Below are positions 26,495 through 35,977 of a stretch of 37,018 nucleotides of DNA, in pieces. Below the pieces are notes generated by a model, which searched no databases, was not told the DNA's origin, and saw only the letters and a list, made by a program, of their open reading frames with translations. A program made the position numbers and the translations under genes. Location of the stretch: contig JADGPQ010000006.1 in the NCBI GenBank assembly GCA_017882325.1, forward strand, positions 1-37,018, written 5' to 3'. This DNA is from Thermoleophilia bacterium. GTDB lineage: Bacteria > Actinomycetota > Thermoleophilia > UBA2241. Each line of letters opens with the position of its first letter. The first letter of the stretch is position 1.

Positions 26495-27922
26495 CTACAT
26501 CTGTGACGAAGAAAGTGGCAGGCGCACGCTGAAGGTGGCGCCGTCACCGGGCTGGGTGCGCAGTGCCACCGAGCCACCGTGCGCCTCGACGATCGCCGCG
26601 ACGATGGCGAGGCCCAGGCCGGCTCCGCCGGACTGCCGCGCCCGCGACTTGTCGGCGCGGTAGAAGGGCTCGAACACCTGGGCCGCGACCTCGGGCGTGA
26701 GACCCGGGCCTTCGTCGGCCACCTCGAGGACGGCGTCGCCGGACTCGCTGAGCAGCCGCACGTGCACCGGACAGTCCGGCGGCGTGTGCTGGCGGGCGTT
26801 GCCGAGCAGGTTGGCGACCACCTGGCGGAGCTGATGCTCGTCGCCGGTGACGACGACTTCCGCCGGCGCCTCCAGCGAGATGTCGCGGACGCCGTCGGCG
26901 GCGCGCGCGTCGCCGACGGCGTCCGCCACGACGCGCGCCAGGTCGACGGGCTCCCGCTCGGGCACGCGGCCCTCGCCGAGTCGCGCCAGCAGCAGCAGCT
27001 CGTCGACCATCACGCCCATGCGCCTGCTCTCCTCTTCGATGCGGCGCATCGCCGTGGCGAGGTCTTCGGGGTCGTCCTTGGCGCCGCGCTCGAAAACCTC
27101 GGCGTAGCCGCGGATGCTGGTCAGCGGCGTGCGCAGCTCGTGCGAGGCGTCGGCGAGGAAGCGCCGCAGCTTCTCCTCCGTGGCGGCGCGTTCCGCGAAG
27201 GCCACTTCGATCTGCTCGAGCATCGCGTTGAGGCTGAGGCCGAGCCGGCCCACTTCCGTGCGCGGCTCGGCCGGCGTCACCCGCTGCGTGAGGTCGCCGG
27301 CGGCGATCTCACCGGCCGTGTCGGCCATCGCCTCGAGTGGGTGCAAGTCGTGCTTGATGAGCAGCCAGGCGGCCACGGCGAGGCCGGCCAGCACGAGCGC
27401 GAACACGAGGGTCTCGATGCCGAGCAGGCGGTCCATAGTCTGCGTGGTCTCGGTAAGCGGCTCCGCGACGATGAGGATGCGCTGCGCGTCCGGGAATGGC
27501 TGCACGAGGACGCGGAAGGCGGGACCGTGGCCGCCGGTGGCGCTCGTGTCGAACAGCGTCGTCACCCCGGCCTGGGCCGACGCGCCGGGCAGCGGGGAGG
27601 GCAGTCGCGGAGTGGGCTGCGTCTCGTTGCCATACGCGAACGAGATCTTGTTGAGCACGACGCCTTGTGAGTCGCGCACTTCGCCGTACGTGCCCGGCGG
27701 CAGGTTGGGGGGCCCCTGGCTGCCGCCGGGCTGGCCTGGGACCCCGGGTATCTGGGTGCTTGCCAGCGTCAAGGCGACCGGCCCCCGGGCCTCACGCAGC
27801 TGCTGATCGACCCGCTCCAGCAGAAACGAGCGCAGCGAGGAGTAGGTGACGATGCCCGCAACCAGAAGGCCCGCGGCGACGAGGCCCAGCAGCGCGACAA
27901 GCAGCCTCGTACGCAGGCTCAC
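26495..27922 (-). CDS. Sensor histidine kinase (HAMP-HisKA-HATPase)
   Basis: FLADASHELRTPLTSIRGYAEVFERG (H box), VANLLGNARQHTP (N box), VADEGPGLTPEVAAQVFEPFYR, GGAGLGLAIV (G box). Confidence 0.96.
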   Translation of the reverse strand: MSLRTRLLVALLGLVAAGLLVAGIVTYSSLRSFLLERVDQQLREARGPVALTLASTQIPGVPGQPGGSQGPPNLPPGTYGEVRDSQGVVLNKISFAYGNETQPTPRLPSPLPGASAQAGVTTLFDTSATGGHGPAFRVLVQPFPDAQRILIVAEPLTETTQTMDRLLGIETLVFALVLAGLAVAAWLLIKHDLHPLEAMADTAGEIAAGDLTQRVTPAEPRTEVGRLGLSLNAMLEQIEVAFAERAATEEKLRRFLADASHELRTPLTSIRGYAEVFERGAKDDPEDLATAMRRIEEESRRMGVMVDELLLLARLGEGRVPEREPVDLARVVADAVGDARAADGVRDISLEAPAEVVVTGDEHQLRQVVANLLGNARQHTPPDCPVHVRLLSESGDAVLEVADEGPGLTPEVAAQVFEPFYRADKSRARQSGGAGLGLAIVAAIVEAHGGSVALRTQPGDGATFSVRLPLSSSQM

Positions 27923-27924
27923 GG

Positions 27925-28629
27925 TCAGTCCCGCGGCGTGCGGATGGTATAGCCCACGCCGCGCACGGTCTGGATGAGCGGCGGACCGAGGCTGTCGATC
28001 TTGCGCCGCAGGTAGCTCACGTAGGTCTCGACGATGTTGGCGTTACCGCCGAAGTCGTAGTTCCACACGTGGTCGAGGATCTGGTCTTTGGAGAGCACGC
28101 GGCGCGCATTGAGCATGAGGTAGCGCAGGAGCTTGAACTCGGTGGCCGTGAGCTCGATGTCGTGGCCGGCGCGACGCACCTCGTGGGTGTCCTCGTCGAG
28201 CTGGAGGTCGGCGACGACCATGCGCCCCATCGCCGCCTCCGCGGGTTGCACGCGGCGCAGGATGGCGCGGATGCGAGCCACCAGCTCCTCGACGCTGAAC
28301 GGCTTGGTCATGTAATCGTCGCCACCGAGAGTGAGGCCGCGCACCTTGTCGTCAGTCGCGTCGCGCGCCGTGAGGAAGAGCACCGAGAGGCTCGAGCCAC
28401 CGTTGCGCAGGCGGCGAGCCACTTCGAAGCCGTCGATGCCCGGCATCATGATGTCGAGGACGACGAGGTCGGGGGAGAACGTCTCCACCATGTCGAGCGC
28501 CTCGCGGCCGCTGTGCGCCACCTGCACGGCGAAGTGTTCGTAGCGAAGCGCCATGGCGATGAGATCGGTGATGCTCTGTTCGTCGTCGACGACGAGGATG
28601 CGCGCCGTCGTCTCCGTTGCCGTGATCAT
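27925..28629 (-). CDS. OmpR/PhoB family response regulator
   Basis: ILVVDDEQSITDLI, LVVLDIMMPGIDGFEV, LFLTARDATDDKVRGLTLGGDDYMTKPF; C-terminal winged helix ELTATEFKLLRYLMLNARRVLSKDQILDHVW...VSYLRRKID...IQTVRGVGYTIR. Confidence 0.97.
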   Translation of the reverse strand: MITATETTARILVVDDEQSITDLIAMALRYEHFAVQVAHSGREALDMVETFSPDLVVLDIMMPGIDGFEVARRLRNGGSSLSVLFLTARDATDDKVRGLTLGGDDYMTKPFSVEELVARIRAILRRVQPAEAAMGRMVVADLQLDEDTHEVRRAGHDIELTATEFKLLRYLMLNARRVLSKDQILDHVWNYDFGGNANIVETYVSYLRRKIDSLGPPLIQTVRGVGYTIRTPRD

Positions 28630-28701
28630 GTGGGAACCCCTCCCGTGTGCGGCCGCTTGCTCTGCTGCTGCCCTCCTGCGACCGGATCATAGGTCTGTTT
28701 C

Positions 28702-28787
28702 CTGAGAGAACCCTGAGAAAACACTGAATGCCGCCTGTGGCCCCTTCGAGGCGGCCGATTCTCAGCATCTTCTCAGGTCGGGTTCAG
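28702..28787. promoter_or_regulatory. Two opposed arrays of 11-bp-phased TCTCAG-type repeats (putative response-regulator boxes)
   Basis: CTGAGA 28702-28707, CTGAGA 28713-28718, CTGAAT 28724-28729; TCTCAG 28760-28765, TCTCAG 28771-28776, GTTCAG 28782-28787. Located between divergent RR and ABC genes. Confidence 0.8.
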
Positions 28788-28860
28788 GGTCCTCCAAGGC
28801 TCGTGGTCTAGAAGTGAGATTGCACACGACCGCGGCGCGTCGCCGCATGAGGAGGAGCCG

Positions 28861-30318
28861 ATGTTCTTCACGTACATCTACCGGGAGCTGCGCCGCCGCC
28901 ACCGGCAGGCGTTGCTCACCGCACTCGGGCTGGCCGTCGGCGTGGGCCTCGTGGTGGCCGTCACGGCCTATGCGGGTGGGGTCAGCGAGGCCCAGGACAC
29001 GGTGCTGCACTCGCTGTACGGTGTGGGCACCGACATCACCGTGTCGCAGACGCAGAAGCTCGACCAGGCCGGGCCGCCGCGCTTCAACATGAACCCGGGC
29101 AGCAAGAGGCAGCAGGGCAAGGCGTTCTCGCGCGACGCCGTGCGGAGCGCGCCCGGTCAGCAGTCGTTCAGTGCGACCAAGGTGACTTCGGTCACGTCGC
29201 TCGACGGCGTTGCCCAGGCGGTCGGTGGGCTCACGTTGAGCTCCACGCACGTGTCGGGCAACTTCGCCAAGGCCTTCAGCCAGGCGAGCTCCCAGCCTCC
29301 GAGCAGCGGCAGCACGAGCGGCAGTGGCAGCTCGCAACCCGCGCCCTCGGCGTCGCAGGCGCCCATCAAGGTGTCTTCCTACTCGATCGCCGGCGTCGAC
29401 GTCGGCAAGATGGGCCTCGGCCCGCTGAGCTCCACGGAGCTGGTCTCGGGCCGCACCTTCACGTCCTCGGAGACGACCACCAAGGTGGCCGTGCTCGACA
29501 AGGCGTACGCCAAGCAGAACACCTACGCGCTCGGCGACACCATCAAGATCGCCGGCGCGAAGTACACGGTGATCGGCCTTGTCACTTCCTCGGCCGGCAG
29601 CTCCTCCGGGTCCAACGTGTACATCCCGCTCACTCTGGCGCAGAAGATTAGCGACAACGTCGGCAAGGTGAACCAGATCTACGTGCGCGCCGCGAGCTCC
29701 AACGACATCGCCAAAGTGAAGACGGAGATCAAGACCGAGCTGCCCAAGGCCACCGTGACCACGGCTCAGGACCTCGCCAACCAGGTGAGCGGCTCGCTGA
29801 AGAGTGCCTCGCAGCTCGCCGACACCCTCGGCAAGTGGCTCGCCATCGCCGCGCTCGTCGCCGCGTTCGCCGTCGCGAGCCTGCTCACCGTATCCGCCGT
29901 CTCAAGGCGCGTCAGGGAGTTCGGCACGCTGAAGGCGCTGGGCTGGAAGAGCCGTCGCGTGGTCGGCCAGGTCATGGGCGAGTCGGTGGTGCAGGGCGTC
30001 CTCGGCGGCGTCATCGGCGTGATCATCGGCGTCGCCGGCGCCCGTCTGATCGCGCACTTCTCTCCGCTGCTCAAGGCTACCGTGGGCCAGACCACCGCTG
30101 CCGGCGGCCCCGGAGGCCTCGCGGCGCCGCCTGGCATGCAGGCTGCTTTGGGTCAGGCCGCGCAGACGGTGGCCGTGCACCTGACGGCTCCGGTGAGCAT
30201 CCAGCTCGTGTTGCTCGCCGTGGGGCTCGCTCTGGCAGGCGGTGTGCTGGCCGGCGCTCTCGGCGGCTGGCGTGCCTCGCGGCTGCGGCCCGCCGACGCC
30301 CTGCGCCGGCTCGATTGA
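28861..30318 (+). CDS. MacB/FtsX-type ABC transporter permease
   Basis: N-terminal TM plus extracytoplasmic domain with a Ser/Pro/Gly-rich insert; C-terminal FtsX region (AALVAAFAVASLLTVSAVSRRVREFGTLKALGWKSRRVVGQVMGES...GGWRASRLRPADALRRLD). Confidence 0.93.
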   Translation: MFFTYIYRELRRRHRQALLTALGLAVGVGLVVAVTAYAGGVSEAQDTVLHSLYGVGTDITVSQTQKLDQAGPPRFNMNPGSKRQQGKAFSRDAVRSAPGQQSFSATKVTSVTSLDGVAQAVGGLTLSSTHVSGNFAKAFSQASSQPPSSGSTSGSGSSQPAPSASQAPIKVSSYSIAGVDVGKMGLGPLSSTELVSGRTFTSSETTTKVAVLDKAYAKQNTYALGDTIKIAGAKYTVIGLVTSSAGSSSGSNVYIPLTLAQKISDNVGKVNQIYVRAASSNDIAKVKTEIKTELPKATVTTAQDLANQVSGSLKSASQLADTLGKWLAIAALVAAFAVASLLTVSAVSRRVREFGTLKALGWKSRRVVGQVMGESVVQGVLGGVIGVIIGVAGARLIAHFSPLLKATVGQTTAAGGPGGLAAPPGMQAALGQAAQTVAVHLTAPVSIQLVLLAVGLALAGGVLAGALGGWRASRLRPADALRRLD

Positions 30319-30369
30319 CAGGAAGACGTCATGATCGTGACTACTCCGCGAACCCTGGAGGAGGACTCC

Positions 30370-31107
30370 ATGCTCTACGACCTGACCGGCGTCACGAAGC
30401 GCTACACGCAGGGGCGCAAGACCGTCGACGCCCTCGCCGGTGTGGACCTGCGGATCGCCGAGGGCGAGTTCCTCGTCATCCAGGGCTCCACCGGCTCGGG
30501 CAAGACGACGCTGCTGCAGATGCTCGGCGCCCTCGACCGTCCCACCGGCGGTTCGCTGATCTACGAGGGACGAGACGTCGCCAAACTGGGAGAGGGCGAC
30601 CTGGCGGAGCTCAGGAGCCACTCCTACGGTTTCGTCTTCCAATCCTTCAACCTCATTCCCACGCTGACCGCCCAGGAGAACGTGGAGACGGCGCTCGTGC
30701 CCTGGCACGTGCGCGCCGACGAGCGCCGGCGGCGCGCCGCCGAGGCTCTCGACGGGGTCGGCCTCGCCGACCGCGCCCGCCACATCCCCTCCGAGCTCAG
30801 CGGCGGCGAGCAGCAGCGCGTGGCCATCGCCCGGGCGCTGGTGCGCGAGCCCAGGGTGATCCTCGCCGACGAGCCCACGGGGAACCTCGACGAGAAGACG
30901 CGCGACGACATCATCGGCCTGCTCGAGGAGCTGTGGCGCGAGCGCGGCCAGACGCTGATCGTGGTCTCGCACGACACCTGGGTCGCAGGCCGTGCCTCGC
31001 GGCGCATTTGGCTCGATGCCGGCAAGCTTGAGGCGCCCCTGGTGGACGACCGTCCCGGCGTCGAAATGACTGCCGTGCCGGTCCCCGAACCGGCGCTGCA
31101 GGCGTAG
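30370..31107 (+). CDS. ABC transporter ATP-binding protein (MacB/LolD-like)
   Basis: IQGSTGSGKTTLLQMLGALDRPTGG (Walker A), ELSGGEQQRVAIARALVREPRVILADEPTGNLD (signature, Walker B). Confidence 0.95.
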   Translation: MLYDLTGVTKRYTQGRKTVDALAGVDLRIAEGEFLVIQGSTGSGKTTLLQMLGALDRPTGGSLIYEGRDVAKLGEGDLAELRSHSYGFVFQSFNLIPTLTAQENVETALVPWHVRADERRRRAAEALDGVGLADRARHIPSELSGGEQQRVAIARALVREPRVILADEPTGNLDEKTRDDIIGLLEELWRERGQTLIVVSHDTWVAGRASRRIWLDAGKLEAPLVDDRPGVEMTAVPVPEPALQA

Positions 31108-31127
31108 CAGGCGGAAGGCGGCGGGGC

Positions 31128-31814
31128 TCAGTACAAGTCGACCGGCGGCGCGGCGAGGCACTCTTCGAGCGCTCGCCGCCCGTCCGCGAGCACGGCCGGC
31201 CCGTGGGTGGTGAGGACGCACTCGATGTCCTGCTCAGCCAGCGGGCGCAGGGTAGCCGCGAATACGTCACGGTACCAGTCCGCCCCGGTGCTCGAGCTCT
31301 GGTTCCAGAACCGCAAGCCGCCCTGCGCGCCGACGACGGCGTCGCCGAAGACGACGGCGCGCAGACCCGGGAAGTACAGCGGGTACTCGCTGCGTCGCGG
31401 CTTGCCGATGGTGTAGGCCAGGACGGCGCCGTCGGCGATCTCCGACGCCTCGCCGGCGGCGCTCTGCGGGATCACTTCGAACGGGGCCAGGCGGGTGAGC
31501 CGCTTCTTGACGCCGGGGTGCCCCCAAATGAGCGTCGGCACGGTGCGGGAGTAGCGTTCGTAGAATGTCTCGACGCTGCGCGCGTGGTAGGGGACAGTGA
31601 CGAGCAGCTCGAGGCGCTGGGTCTCGCCGATCATCGCGTCGATGTCGGCGAGCAGCGGCGCCCGCCGGTCGTCGCCCTCGCACGGCAACAGTGGGTCGAC
31701 GAAGGCGAGGATCTCGCCGGTCACGAGCGCGTAGCTCACGACCTCTTCGACGCTGGACCGCCATTCCGGGTGCGGCGCCGTCCAGCGATAGATCTGCGGG
31801 GCGATCTGCTCCAA
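31128..31814 (-). CDS. MBL-fold-like protein lacking the HxHxDH motif
   Basis: MEQIAPQIYRWTAPHPEWRSS...LAFVDPLLP; TVPYHARSVETFYERY where HxHxDH would be expected; AVVFGDAVVG and VLTTHGPAVL in later motif positions. Confidence 0.6.
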   Translation of the reverse strand: MEQIAPQIYRWTAPHPEWRSSVEEVVSYALVTGEILAFVDPLLPCEGDDRRAPLLADIDAMIGETQRLELLVTVPYHARSVETFYERYSRTVPTLIWGHPGVKKRLTRLAPFEVIPQSAAGEASEIADGAVLAYTIGKPRRSEYPLYFPGLRAVVFGDAVVGAQGGLRFWNQSSSTGADWYRDVFAATLRPLAEQDIECVLTTHGPAVLADGRRALEECLAAPPVDLY

Positions 31815-31969
31815 TCCGTCCTCCTCGCTCGTCGTCCCCTAGTCTATGCCATACGGCGACGGGCCGGGCCCCACAGGCTTCTCATCCGCCCCCGGTGGGT
31901 ACTCAACGTTCGACATCGCCAAGAAACGTCGCGCCGCCGGGCGGCGCGTCCGGTCCCCGGAGGTCTCCG

Positions 31970-33508
31970 ATGCCCGAGAGTCGTGTGTTCCTTGAAGGAC
32001 CGTTCAAGGTCGACTTCAAGAAGGCTTGGTTGCCGGCGGCAGACCGGCGCGCCGCCGGCTTGGAGGCGCGAACACGCGTGAGCCCCCGGGCGCTCGGCGT
32101 TTGGGAGCCGGTGGACGAGGCGCGCGATCCCGTCGACGTGGTGATGGCCGTGGCGGCGCCGCGTCAGACTGGCCTGATCCCGCTGCGTACGGCCCGCATG
32201 GCGGTTTCGCCGTTCACATTCTACCGAGGCGCCGCGCAGCTCATGGCCAACGACCTGGGGACTCAACCGCACACCGGCATCTACGCCCAGCTCTGTGGGG
32301 ACGCTCACCTCTCCAACTTCGGCATGTACGCCTCGCCGGAGCGCACCCCCGTGTTCGACATCAACGACTTCGACGAGACCAGCCAGGGGCCGTGGGACTG
32401 GGACCTCAAGCGCTTGACCACGAGCTTCGTCCTCGCGGCTCGCGACAACGGCCAGATGCGGCGCTCCGAGGAGGCTGTGCGCACGACGGCGAGCGCGTAC
32501 ATCGCGGCGCTCAACGAAATGGCCGGACTGGGATGGCTCGAGCGTCGCTACCGCATGATCCGCGCCGACGCGCCGGCGGCCGACGGGATCGTCTGGACCG
32601 GCAAGATGACGGCGCTTGTGAACCAGGTGGTCTCCAAGGCCGCCAGGCGCACGCAGGCCTGGACGGTGGGGAAGTACACGGAAGTAGTCGACGGCGTGCC
32701 GCGGCTGCGCACCGACCCGCCGGTGATCACCGCCGTAAGTCGCCGTACCGCGGCAGCGGTGACGGCGTCCCTGCACTCCTACCTCGAGGGGTTGTCGGTG
32801 GAGCGCCGCGCCTACCTGGCCGCGTACCACGTCGTCGATGTCGCGCACAAGGTCGTCGGCGTCGGCAGCGTGGGCACCTACGACTACATCGTGCTGCTCG
32901 TGGGCGACGGCCTGCACGACGAGCTCCTGCTGCAGGTCAAGGAGGCCGAGCCCTCGGCGGTCAAGACGGCACTCGGCGAGAAGCCGCTGCTGGCCAACGG
33001 CGAGCGCGTGGTGGTGGGAAGCTGGGTGATGCAGGGCGTCAGCGACCCCTTCCTCGGCTGGACGACGCTGCACGGGCGCAGCTTCTACGTGCGCCAGCTC
33101 AAGGACATGAAGGGTTCCATCGACCCGGCGATGCTCACGGGAAAGGCGCTGGTCGCCTACGCCAACCGTTGCGGCTACACCCTGGGTCTGGCCCACAGCC
33201 GGGCCGGTGACCCGGACGTGGTTCTCGGCTATGTCGGCAAAGGCGCCGCACTCGCGGACGCCATGTGGGAGTTCTCGGAGGCCTACGCCGACCAGACGGA
33301 GCGCGACTACGGGCGCTTCATCGAGGCGATCCACGAAGGCCGCATCGAGGCCGCCGAGCTGGAGCCGGCGGCCCCTGAGGCGACGGCGAAGGCGGCGAAG
33401 CCGAAGGTCAAGGCGAAGACGGCCAAGGCGAAGGCGGCGAAGACAAAGGCCACCGCCGCGAAGGGCAAGGCCGCCAAGGCGAAGGCCTCAGGCGGTGCAA
33501 AGCGGTGA
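31970..33508 (+). CDS. DUF2252 family protein with C-terminal Lys/Ala-rich tail
   Basis: FTFYRGAAQLMANDLGTQPHTGIYAQLCGDAHLSNFGMYASPERTPVFDINDFDETSQGPWDWDLKRLTTS is typical of DUF2252. Confidence 0.93.
   Translation: MPESRVFLEGPFKVDFKKAWLPAADRRAAGLEARTRVSPRALGVWEPVDEARDPVDVVMAVAAPRQTGLIPLRTARMAVSPFTFYRGAAQLMANDLGTQPHTGIYAQLCGDAHLSNFGMYASPERTPVFDINDFDETSQGPWDWDLKRLTTSFVLAARDNGQMRRSEEAVRTTASAYIAALNEMAGLGWLERRYRMIRADAPAADGIVWTGKMTALVNQVVSKAARRTQAWTVGKYTEVVDGVPRLRTDPPVITAVSRRTAAAVTASLHSYLEGLSVERRAYLAAYHVVDVAHKVVGVGSVGTYDYIVLLVGDGLHDELLLQVKEAEPSAVKTALGEKPLLANGERVVVGSWVMQGVSDPFLGWTTLHGRSFYVRQLKDMKGSIDPAMLTGKALVAYANRCGYTLGLAHSRAGDPDVVLGYVGKGAALADAMWEFSEAYADQTERDYGRFIEAIHEGRIEAAELEPAAPEATAKAAKPKVKAKTAKAKAAKTKATAAKGKAAKAKASGGAKR
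33381..33505 (+). repeat. Low-complexity Lys/Ala-rich coding repeat (histone H1-like tail)
   Basis: TAKAAKPKVKAKTAKAKAAKTKATAAKGKAAKAKASGGAKR encoded by imperfect aag-gcg/gcc repeats. Confidence 0.85.
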
Positions 33509-33542
33509 CGCAGCGACCGGCGGGCGGACGAAGGGGCCCGCC

Positions 33543-35054
33543 GTGAGCGAGCTCTTCCTCGGCGTGGACGTCGGGTCGTCGAGCACCAAAGCTGTGCTGG
33601 TGCGGCCCGACGGCCATGTGCTGGCCGAGGCCGTGCAGCCGCACGGCATCGCGCATCCGCGGCCGGGCTGGGCCGAGCAGGATCCCGAGCGCGACTGGTG
33701 GGACGGTTTCGTCGCCGCGTGCCGCGAGCTGCTGGCGCGAGGGCTCGGGGACGTGGCGGCGATCGGCGTCAGCGGCCTCGGCCCCTGCGTCGTGACCACC
33801 GACGTCGATGGGCGGCCGCTGCGCCCGGCGATCCTCTACGGTATCGACACGCGCGCCACGCGGGAGATCGTCGAGCTCACGGAGCGTTTCGGGGCCGGCG
33901 AGATCCTGGCTCGCTGCGGCTCGCCGCTCACGAGCCAGTCGGCCGGCCCCAAACTGGCGTGGCTGGCGCGGCACGAGCCGGCGGTCTGGGCGGCCTCGCG
34001 GCGCTTCTTCACCGCCGGCTCGTGGCTCGTCCATTGTCTCACCGGCGAGTACGTGCTCGACCATCACTCGGCCAGCCAGTGCGGACCGCTGTACGACGTG
34101 CGCGAGAACCGCTGGGCCGGCGACTGGGCGGCGGAAGTCGCTCCAGGCTTGCCGCTGCCGCGGCTGGCGTGGGCCCACGAATCCCTGGGCGTGGTGAGCG
34201 CGGACGCGGCGGCGGCGACCGGGCTGCCGAAGGGCATCCCGGTGGCCGCCGGCACGATCGACTCGTGGGCCGAGGTCGCCGCCTCGGGTCTCCGCGGCCC
34301 CGGCGAGGCTCTGCTGGTCTACGGCACGACGATGTTCATGATCGAGGTGGGGACGGGAGCCGCTCCCGACCCGCATCTGTGGAGCACGACCGCGTTCGCG
34401 CCGGGTGAGCGAAACCTGGCGGCGGGCCTGGCGACGGCGGGCGCGCTCGCCGTCTGGATGCGCGGCGTGGCCGGCGACGTCTCTTACGAGACCCTGTTCT
34501 TGGAGGCGGCCGGCGCCGGTTCCGGGGCCGGCGGCCTCCTCGCCTTGCCGTACTTCGACGGTGAGCGCACGCCGCTCTTCGACCCCGACGCTCGCGGCCT
34601 GCTGCTGGGCCTTACGACCTCGCACACGCGCGGCCACGTCACGCGCGCGCTGCTCGAGGGCGCGGCCCTTGCGGTGCGGCACAATCTTGACGTCATGCGG
34701 CAGGCGGGCGCTCACATCGGCGCCCTTCGGGCCAGCGGTGGGGGCGCCCGCGGCCGCCTCTGGCCGCAGATCGTGAGCGACGTGACGCAGCTGCCGCAGG
34801 AGAGCCTGGCCGAGACCGCGGGCGCCGCCTACGGCGACGCCCTCCTGGCGGCGATCGCGGCGGGGGCGGCAGGGTTGGACACGGTCTGGGCCGCCGCCGC
34901 GATGCGCTTCGCGCCCGACCCGACCTGCGCTGCGCTCTACGACGAGCTCTACGGCCTCTACCGTCAGCTGTACCCCGCCACGGCGAGCCAGGCGCACGCC
35001 CTCGCCTTGCTCCAGCGACGCGCGAACGGGCGTGAGCACGACGAGGCGGGGTAG
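33543..35054 (+). CDS. FGGY family carbohydrate kinase
   Basis: LFLGVDVGSSSTKAVLV, HPRPGWAEQDPERDWWDGF, PYFDGERTPLFDPDARGLLLGLTTSHTRGHVTRALLEG, LRASGGGARGRLWPQIVSDV. Confidence 0.94.
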   Translation: MSELFLGVDVGSSSTKAVLVRPDGHVLAEAVQPHGIAHPRPGWAEQDPERDWWDGFVAACRELLARGLGDVAAIGVSGLGPCVVTTDVDGRPLRPAILYGIDTRATREIVELTERFGAGEILARCGSPLTSQSAGPKLAWLARHEPAVWAASRRFFTAGSWLVHCLTGEYVLDHHSASQCGPLYDVRENRWAGDWAAEVAPGLPLPRLAWAHESLGVVSADAAAATGLPKGIPVAAGTIDSWAEVAASGLRGPGEALLVYGTTMFMIEVGTGAAPDPHLWSTTAFAPGERNLAAGLATAGALAVWMRGVAGDVSYETLFLEAAGAGSGAGGLLALPYFDGERTPLFDPDARGLLLGLTTSHTRGHVTRALLEGAALAVRHNLDVMRQAGAHIGALRASGGGARGRLWPQIVSDVTQLPQESLAETAGAAYGDALLAAIAAGAAGLDTVWAAAAMRFAPDPTCAALYDELYGLYRQLYPATASQAHALALLQRRANGREHDEAG

Positions 35055-35064
35055 AAGGGGCGCG

Positions 35065-35952
35065 ATGCCAAGCGCAGGCTCAGACTGGAAGTACGAGGTC
35101 GCCGTGCCGCCGGAAGCGCAGCTCGGCGAGGGTCCGCGCTGGGACGCGGCGACGGGCACACTGCTCTGGGTCGACATCCTCGGGCAACGCGTGCACCGCT
35201 ACGACCCGGCAACCGGCGTCGACGCCGCATGGGCAACGCCGGACCTCGTCAGTCTGGCTCTGCCGCGCCGGCGCGGCGGCAGCGTCGTCGTCGGCCTGCC
35301 CGACGGGTTGTACCTTCTGGACGACCTCGACGGAGTGCCCCTGGTCCCGCTGGAGGCCGACGTCATAGGGAACCGCACCAACGACGGCGCCTGCGACGCC
35401 CATGGACGCCTTTGGGTCGGCACCATGGCGCTGGACGAACGTTCGCCGAGCGCCGCGCTCTACAAGGTGGAGGCCGACCGGCGCGCGATCCGCGTGCTGG
35501 CCGGAACGACGATCTCGAACGGTCTGGGCTGGAGCCCCGACGGCGCACGCTTCTACTTCATCGACAGCCCGACACGGCGGGTCGACGTGTTCGCCTGCGA
35601 CCCGGAGACCGGCGCTCTCGGCGAACGGCGACCGCTGGCGACCGTGGACGTCGACGGCGCCGTCCCCGACGGGATGGCCGTTGACGCGGAGGGCTGCCTC
35701 TGGGTGGCCCTCCACGGGGGCTGGGGTCTGAACCGCTACTCGGCGGAGGGGGAGCTGCTGACTACCGTGCGCCTGCCGGTGGCCAACGTGACCAGTTGCT
35801 GCTTCGGAGGACCGGAGCTGAGGGACCTGTACGTGACGACGCGCCGCGAGAGCCTCAGTGACGCCGAGCTGGCGCAGCAGCCCCTTGCGGGGGCGCTGCT
35901 GCGCCTCGACCCCGGCGTCGCCGGGCTGCCGACCTACGCGTTCGCGGGATGA
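35065..35952 (+). CDS. SMP-30/gluconolactonase/LRE family protein
   Basis: LGEGPRWDAATGTLLWVDILGQRVHRYDPATG, NRTNDGACDAHGRLWVGTM, TISNGLGWSPDGARFYFIDSPTRRVDVF, PDGMAVDAEGCLWVALHGG. Confidence 0.95.
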   Translation: MPSAGSDWKYEVAVPPEAQLGEGPRWDAATGTLLWVDILGQRVHRYDPATGVDAAWATPDLVSLALPRRRGGSVVVGLPDGLYLLDDLDGVPLVPLEADVIGNRTNDGACDAHGRLWVGTMALDERSPSAALYKVEADRRAIRVLAGTTISNGLGWSPDGARFYFIDSPTRRVDVFACDPETGALGERRPLATVDVDGAVPDGMAVDAEGCLWVALHGGWGLNRYSAEGELLTTVRLPVANVTSCCFGGPELRDLYVTTRRESLSDAELAQQPLAGALLRLDPGVAGLPTYAFAG

Positions 35953-35977
35953 TCAGCGCCCCAGAGAGGACGAGACG

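Noticed and set aside
26579-27670. 363-aa plus-strand ORF opposite the histidine kinase
   Set aside because: Antisense of a complete HK with all kinase boxes; shadow ORF.
29281-29360. Ser/Gly/Pro-rich segment in the ABC permease as a separate repeat element
   Set aside because: In-frame disordered linker within the extracytoplasmic domain; common in such permeases and without regular DNA repeats.
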